A DNA stretch of 39,799 nucleotides. Origin: Crocinitomix sp. Its GTDB lineage: Bacteria; Bacteroidota; Bacteroidia; Flavobacteriales_D; Crocinitomicaceae. The stretch spans positions 1-39,799 of the forward strand of contig JAURQI010000098.1 in the NCBI GenBank assembly GCA_030836155.1, given 5' to 3'. Positions 35,684 through 39,799 of the stretch are shown in pieces. Both the position numbers and the translations under genes were made by a program. Numbering within the stretch: the stretch's first letter is position 1; each line of letters opens with the position of its first letter. The notes beneath the pieces were generated by a model. The model was not told the DNA's origin, made no database searches, and saw nothing but the letters and a program-made list of their open reading frames with translations.

Positions 35684-37041
35684 GAGACAGTTTCTTCTAG
35701 CGTAAGTTTCGCCTCCTGTGATTTTAAATAATCCTCTTGACAGCCTTTAAATAAGGTGATAAGCGCATTTCTTTTTTCTTTTATATCCTCAATTAGTTCA
35801 GGTTGCTGCTTAGCGATTTGTCGCAGATGTATTCTACGTTTACTTTGTTTTGCCGCAGTCAAATAAATCAATGCGTAAATACCGGTGGCATACATTAAAA
35901 TAGGGTAGAGTAAAGCCCACCATCCAAAAAGCACACTTCCTAATAATATGCTAATCCCAATATACCATATCGAGAATAATCCTAGACCCATCGCCAGAAC
36001 AAAGCTACCAGCAAACGTCCGGTCAGAAGTCAATTTTCTAGCTAACCAGCCGCTTGCTTTGTACGGAATGACATTATTGATCACACCCAGTATAAAGAAA
36101 GGCAGGCCCAGCAAAAAAGACCACACTCTCCTATACTTTAATTGATCTGAAAGCCCTGCAATATCTTTATCGATGAGATCGGCTTGAGTCAAAGCATTTT
36201 CGTATGCTTCCATTTGATCCAGTGTTATCGTATATAATTCTGGCTTTTCTTGCTGAAAGTAAAGGATAGCGTCAGAAAATCCTTTTTGCAGTTCAAATTC
36301 TGACACTTGATCTGAAAAGGTAATATTTAGTTCATTTTTTAAGTCTCTTGTAAAAATCGCATCTAGCTTTTCAAAAACTTTCTCTGTTCCGGGTGTTGGA
36401 AGATGTAAAACCAATGAACGCAATCGGTTCTCCAGTTCCAATGTCAATTCTTTTATTTCCTCAGTATTACATGTTTGTTGCAGCTCATCTTCATTTGACA
36501 GGTAAAAAGGCTTACCAATCTGAATCAATAAATCACTACGAAAGCTGTGTGGATCGGAGTAGTTTAGGCCAATTGGAACGATAGCGACACTTCGATTGTA
36601 TTCTTTTTCCGCTCCGATTGCGATTCTAACTGTGCCGGTTTTTAATGATTTAAGTTTTCGCTCGGTTAAACTAACCCCTTCAGGAAAGATGATTAACGTT
36701 CCGCCTTTACCTAAATGTTCGTGACATCGTTTAAAGCTGTCCTGATTCTTGTGTGTTTCGCCAGGTCGGGTTGATGGGCGAAATATCGGAATCATATGTA
36801 GCATACGCTGAAAAAACCATCCTTGTATTCCTTTCCCAACATACTCACCCGCAGCCAAAAAATAAACCGGACGTTTGACCGAAGCCGCTGCCACAATAGG
36901 ATCCATAAAGGCACTGGGATGATTGGCGACAAAAATGACAGGATCGTTTTCAGGAATGTTTTCCTTTCCTGTAATCGACCATTTCCTGAAATAACCAAAT
37001 ATGGTCAATTTCGATAGTATTTTTAATAACTGATAAATCAC
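35680..37041 (-). CDS. PlsC-type lysophospholipid (1-acylglycerol-3-phosphate) acyltransferase family membrane protein
   Basis: 453 residues. The acyltransferase domain is N-terminal (about 15-215): ANHPSAFMDPIV is motif I, in the H-x5-D form used by the AGPAT-like proteins of this group rather than H-x4-D, and IIFPEGVS is motif III. A linker of about 215-310 is acidic and helical. The C-terminal part (about 315-425) has about three or four hydrophobic segments (SFLLGLPFFILGVINNVIPY; FVLAMGLGLFSIWYIGISIL). It transfers an acyl chain to a lysophospholipid or another lipid acceptor at the inner membrane. It is probably a single unit; the 188-bp gap before it contains the direct repeat described separately. 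Confidence 0.8.
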   Translation of the reverse strand: MIYQLLKILSKLTIFGYFRKWSITGKENIPENDPVIFVANHPSAFMDPIVAAASVKRPVYFLAAGEYVGKGIQGWFFQRMLHMIPIFRPSTRPGETHKNQDSFKRCHEHLGKGGTLIIFPEGVSLTERKLKSLKTGTVRIAIGAEKEYNRSVAIVPIGLNYSDPHSFRSDLLIQIGKPFYLSNEDELQQTCNTEEIKELTLELENRLRSLVLHLPTPGTEKVFEKLDAIFTRDLKNELNITFSDQVSEFELQKGFSDAILYFQQEKPELYTITLDQMEAYENALTQADLIDKDIAGLSDQLKYRRVWSFLLGLPFFILGVINNVIPYKASGWLARKLTSDRTFAGSFVLAMGLGLFSIWYIGISILLGSVLFGWWALLYPILMYATGIYALIYLTAAKQSKRRIHLRQIAKQQPELIEDIKEKRNALITLFKGCQEDYLKSQEAKLTLEETVS

Positions 37042-37141
37042 AGCATGAATATAAGATTATTTCGCCCACATTTACTCCGTGGAGCCGATAAACTTTGAGG
37101 AGTTCGGAGTTTGAAACATATCCATAAGCCCTACAAATGCT

Positions 37142-37179
37142 CGCACCCGATTCAACTCGTTTTTCACAATGGACTTCAG
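37142..37179 (+). repeat. 38-bp direct repeat, copy A (3' side of the APC permease gene)
   Basis: Matches 38660-38697 in the same orientation at 34 of 38 positions without gaps. Both translate on the minus strand to K-x-I-V-K-N-x-L-N-x-V-R. Confidence 0.7.
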
Positions 37180-37229
37180 ATGCTGACATGGCGTATACGT
37201 CTAGCATTTCAAATCTTAACCTTACACAT

Positions 37230-38468
37230 TTAAATTAGAGCAAAGGTTTTAAACGACAAGAAAACTAGACAGAGTAAGCCACCGAGAAAGGGCAACCAAA
37301 ACTTAATCGTTCGGAACATTCTGAATTTTCTGTCTTTGTAGATGAGGATGACTTGAGAAAAATTGACGAGTACAAATACACTTATGATTACATAGGAGGT
37401 TGTATTAGCAAGATTTACTATTGGAACCACAATGGCCAGAAATGTAATAGCTATTCCTATGATTATAGTAGCCGCTATAGGTGTTTGAAACTTTTGGTGA
37501 ACCTCCTTTAGAAAAGACGGGGCGCTCTTCTGTCTAGCTAAGCCAAACAATACTCTAGATCCCATGATGATTTGAGCCAATACACCGTTGATTACGGCTA
37601 TCAAACTAATGAGCGCAATAAAGTAGATATAACCTTCTCCCTTAGGTGAAAGAATTTCAGCCATTGGTGCTTCTGTTGATGTAAGTACATCAAGTGGTAG
37701 TGCGATAACTGCTACAACAGCTACGAGTATATAAAGAATCAAAGCAATGCTCAATCCGCCTAGCAAAGCGATCGGCATACTTTTTTTTGGATTCTTTGCT
37801 TCCTCCGCAATATTGGCCAAATCCTCGAAACCAACAAAAGCAAAAAAAGCTAGAAAAGCCCCTTGAAAGACAGAGAATATGTCGTTGTCTGGAGAATTTA
37901 TGAAAAGTTCAGCAAAGTGGTCACCAACCTGAGACGGACTAACGCCTGAGGCGCTAATGATGAAGATCAATCCCGATACTTCGATTAAAGTAATTATTCC
38001 GATGACTGCCATTGACTCGCCAATCCCCCAAATAGCGATTGCACTCAATATAAAAATGACGATGCTAATGACCATCCAGTCAGGAAATTCGATAAAAATA
38101 TCAAGATAGCCAACAAATCCTTTTGATATCGCTGCTGCTGAAATAATACCTGTGAAAATAACGCCCCAGCCAACCATGGAAGCCAATCGTTTTGAATGTG
38201 TTGCTGCACGCACATATTCAATCTCACCTCCACTTTTTGGGAATCGCGGGGCTAGCAGCGAATAAGAATAGGCGGTTAATCCTGCAAGCACACCGGCAAT
38301 AACGAAAGACAACGGCGCCAATGAACCTGCGTATCCTGCCACTTTTCCAACCATCACATAGATACCAGCCCCCAACATGGTGCCGACTCCATATAATAAA
38401 ATATGAGCAGTGCTCAGACGCTTTTTAAATCCTAATTTTTCTTTATCGTTATTATCTGATTGAGACAT
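37230..38468 (-). CDS. APC superfamily amino-acid permease
   Basis: 412 residues with about 11-12 membrane segments. The consensus N-terminal segment GVGTMLGAGIYVMVGKVAGY is the substrate-binding unwound helix of amino-acid/polyamine/organocation transporters, and FVGFEDLANIAEEAKNPKKS is the family motif between helices 6 and 7. It imports an amino acid or related compound across the inner membrane, or exchanges it. The substrate is not readable. The length is typical of the short APC form, with no C-terminal extension. It is flanked on both sides by a direct repeat and is not linked to a metabolic gene. Confidence 0.88.
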   Translation of the reverse strand: MSQSDNNDKEKLGFKKRLSTAHILLYGVGTMLGAGIYVMVGKVAGYAGSLAPLSFVIAGVLAGLTAYSYSLLAPRFPKSGGEIEYVRAATHSKRLASMVGWGVIFTGIISAAAISKGFVGYLDIFIEFPDWMVISIVIFILSAIAIWGIGESMAVIGIITLIEVSGLIFIISASGVSPSQVGDHFAELFINSPDNDIFSVFQGAFLAFFAFVGFEDLANIAEEAKNPKKSMPIALLGGLSIALILYILVAVVAVIALPLDVLTSTEAPMAEILSPKGEGYIYFIALISLIAVINGVLAQIIMGSRVLFGLARQKSAPSFLKEVHQKFQTPIAATIIIGIAITFLAIVVPIVNLANTTSYVIISVFVLVNFSQVILIYKDRKFRMFRTIKFWLPFLGGLLCLVFLSFKTFALI

Positions 38469-38873
38469 TTTATAGAAGTAAGTTAAGTATTAATAGCCTG
38501 AATTGAAATGAGTCGGATATTCGTTTTGCGTTAGTCTCTAAATATAGAACAAAATTGCGCACACAAACATGACTAAAGCACGTATACCGATACTGCTGAC
38601 CCTTTGCTAGGTTTAAGCCCCTCGAGAAATGGTAGTTAGCAACCCAATCCAAATACCCCCGCACCTGATTCAACTTGTTTTTCACAATGGGCTTAAGTTT
38701 CTAACATAACCATTTGAGATAGTTCGAAATTTCTTATCTTAGTCTTGTTAACCTAATTAATAAGAATTTATACCGAATTAAATCTGCTTCCTACCACAGC
38801 AGTGCGAGAGGAGTGGATAAGGAAAATAAAGGTATATCTTTAGCCAAAATAAAGTAGATAGCTTTATACAGAT
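38469..38873. other. Gene-free stretch upstream of the cassette-like lipoprotein gene
   Basis: This 405-bp AT-rich stretch contains copy B of the direct repeat (38660-38697), a TATCTTTA box (38835-38842) and the hairpin ATAAAG/CTTTAT (38849-38854, 38862-38867) just before the cassette boundary. No gene is convincing in it. Confidence 0.5.
38660..38697 (+). repeat. 38-bp direct repeat, copy B (5' side of the APC permease gene)
   Basis: Matches copy A at 37142-37179 at 34 of 38 positions. The two lie 1.5 kb apart with the permease gene between them. Confidence 0.7.
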
Positions 38874-38883
38874 GTTGGGCACA
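38873..38883 (+). repeat. Left boundary repeat of the cassette-like unit (TGTTGGGCACA)
   Basis: Contains GTTGGGC (38874-38880), the integron core form G-TTRRRY, and is the exact reverse complement of 39645-39655 behind the same gene. It lies 16 bases before the ATG at 38900. Confidence 0.55.
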
Positions 38884-38899
38884 ATAAAAACAAACAAAA

Positions 38900-39637
38900 A
38901 TGAAAAAAATTCTCCTATTAACATTAATCGTAACAGTCAGTTTAATGTCCTGTAAGAATGACCAGAAAAAGGCAGAAGAAAAAGAAACTGTAAAAGTTGA
39001 AGAAGTTGACAACACCGAAAAAATTGAGAAGATTTTCGGACAGTTCAAGTCACTTTATAGCGAACTCATAGAATTTAAAGGCAAAGACGATTTTAAAAAA
39101 TTCGGATTTGGACAAGGCGGACCTTACAACAAGTGGCTAAAAGAAGTTGAGCAACTTGAAAATGACCCTGACTCAAAACTACTGTTACAAAAAGGTGTTG
39201 TTACCGGAGAACTAAAATCTTTAGGAATGGAGTATGCAAGTTCTAAAGGTCAAGAAACAGAAGTAACTAAAAGTTTCAACAAAATATTTGCAGACGCTAT
39301 AAATAGTAAGCCATTTGAAGAAGTCGAAACAGCTTCAGGAAACAGTAATTACGACATGCTCAAAACCGACTATGAATTATTCGGTAAATGGGAGATTACC
39401 AACTCCATGAGCAAGACCCAATACCCTTACGAAATATACAAGAAAGGCAACGAGTACATTGGAGTTATCCCCCAAGGAGATTACAAAACTGAAATTCTTG
39501 ACAAAAAGGGAGACAAATATTCCGTTAAAGGCAACACGTACGGAGAATATTACAAGATTGACGGCAATAAAAACATGACACTTTTTGACAAAGACGGAGA
39601 ATTGGCAAGTATGGGTTACAAAGCGACTAAAAAATAA
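38900..39637 (+). CDS. Lipoprotein of unknown function carried in a cassette-like unit
   Basis: 245 residues. The lipobox LMSC puts the lipidated Cys at residue 18, followed by a charged Lys/Glu-rich linker (to about 45). The remainder (about 45-155 helical, 160-245 beta-rich with GNEYIGVIPQGDYKTEIL and YGEYYKIDGNKNMTL) is a small soluble domain I do not recognise. It is probably anchored in the outer membrane. Only 16 bases separate it from the left boundary repeat and 7 bases from the right one, and no strong promoter lies between, so it has the compact promoterless form of an integron cassette gene. Confidence 0.7.
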   Translation: MKKILLLTLIVTVSLMSCKNDQKKAEEKETVKVEEVDNTEKIEKIFGQFKSLYSELIEFKGKDDFKKFGFGQGGPYNKWLKEVEQLENDPDSKLLLQKGVVTGELKSLGMEYASSKGQETEVTKSFNKIFADAINSKPFEEVETASGNSNYDMLKTDYELFGKWEITNSMSKTQYPYEIYKKGNEYIGVIPQGDYKTEILDKKGDKYSVKGNTYGEYYKIDGNKNMTLFDKDGELASMGYKATKK

Positions 39638-39644
39638 AAATTAC

Positions 39645-39655
39645 TGTGCCCAACA
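39645..39655 (+). repeat. Right boundary repeat of the cassette-like unit (TGTGCCCAACA)
   Basis: Exact reverse complement of 38873-38883; its GCCCAAC is the first arm of the attC-like element. Confidence 0.55.
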
Positions 39656-39699
39656 AAACCTAAACTGCACTAAAACGCAGTTTAGCAAAACCGTTAGCG
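39648..39699 (+). other. attC-like recombination site between two small genes
   Basis: In order: GCCCAAC (39648-39654, an RYYYAAC inverse core), spacer AAAAC, stem CTAAACTGC (39660-39668), 8-nt loop, GCAGTTTAG (39677-39685), spacer CAAAACC, and GTTAGCG (39693-39699, core-like but with C at the last R). The two spacers are not complementary, as in the unpaired central spacer of attC sites. The 9-bp stem has no extrahelical base, which real attC sites normally have. No integrase is in the window. Confidence 0.45.
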
Positions 39700-39717
39700 T
39701 TAGTAAAAACGAAACAG

Positions 39718-39799
39718 ATGAATACAATGACGAAAATAATTTTAAGTGCAGTGATGGCATGTACAATGACTATTGCAAATGCACAAAGTAAGAAGGAAC
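39718..39799 (+). CDS. Start of a secreted protein gene, cut by the window end
   Basis: 27 visible residues: MNTMTKIILSAVMACTMTIA followed by NAQSKKE, a signal peptide with a likely cleavage site after NAQ. It begins 18 bases after the attC-like site. If the cassette reading is right, it is the gene of the next cassette. Nothing can be said about the mature protein. Confidence 0.6.
   Translation, partial: MNTMTKIILSAVMACTMTIANAQSKKE

Noticed and set aside
36950-37207. Small genes on the minus strand at 36950-37207 and 38470-38685
   Set aside because: They overlap the acyltransferase gene or lie in gap sequence, lack start signals, and share only the 38-bp repeat; they read as repeat remnants.
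39585-39791. Gene running across the attC-like site
   Set aside because: It overlaps the lipoprotein gene out of frame and crosses the hairpin; the signal peptide starting at 39718 is in another frame and more convincing.

Overview
The window looks like a chromosomal segment of a Bacteroidetes bacterium, most likely order Flavobacteriales (Crocinitomicaceae/Fluviicola-like; the family is inference). The evidence is several type IX secretion system (T9SS) cargo proteins with type A and type B (gliding-motility, CHU_C) C-terminal sorting domains, a short primary sigma factor of the Bacteroidetes type, lipoproteins, DUF5723/DUF6495/DUF4268 family proteins, and repeated promoters of the Bacteroidetes form TTG-N17-20-TAnnTTTG. 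The DNA is AT-rich, with short intergenic gaps and weak ribosome binding sites.

Layout. 1-6805: surface proteins. The 3' part of a large Ig/PKD-repeat adhesin (disrupted by one in-frame TGA and one frameshift) is followed by a tandem pair of glycine-rich T9SS cargo proteins, each with its own terminator. 7101-8309 (-): a 3-oxoadipyl-CoA-type thiolase. 8396-12192 (+): two paralogous GT39-like membrane glycosyltransferases on either side of a DUF2520 dehydrogenase-like gene. 12204-16517 (-): a tight three-gene operon of lipoprotein, DUF5723 outer-membrane protein and T9SS type A cargo. 16644-18697: DUF6495 protein (+), endonuclease III and a TPR protein (-, overlapping), and a small protein (+). 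18898-19823: a YitT-family membrane protein with a frameshift in the first membrane segment. 19820-21346: oxyR and dps, divergent, a peroxide-stress module. 21488-26700: two small proteins, long-form GAPDH, primary sigma factor and a saccharopine/alanine dehydrogenase-like enzyme. 26810-27209: tmRNA (ssrA), followed by a local array of short hairpin-forming repeats. 27590-33359: a VWA protein convergent with a 1144-residue IgGFc-binding-like/PKD type B cargo protein. 33545-35683: a two-heme DUF3365 lipoprotein behind a CRP-like site, a small conserved protein and a secreted protein of unknown function. 35680-38468 (-): a PlsC-type acyltransferase and an APC permease, the latter flanked by a 38-bp direct repeat.

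The right end (38874-39799) is the most unusual part. A lipoprotein gene is bounded by TGTTGGGCACA and its exact reverse complement. A 52-nt element with the layout of an integron attC site follows (inverse core, unpaired spacer, 9-bp stem, loop, spacer, core-like GTTAGCG), and then the start of another signal-peptide gene. This is the layout of integron gene cassettes, but no integrase is in view.

Three lesions in two genes (TGG to TGA, a G-run contraction, a probable C-run contraction) are either real gene decay or phase variation, or sequencing/assembly errors. The sequence alone does not decide.
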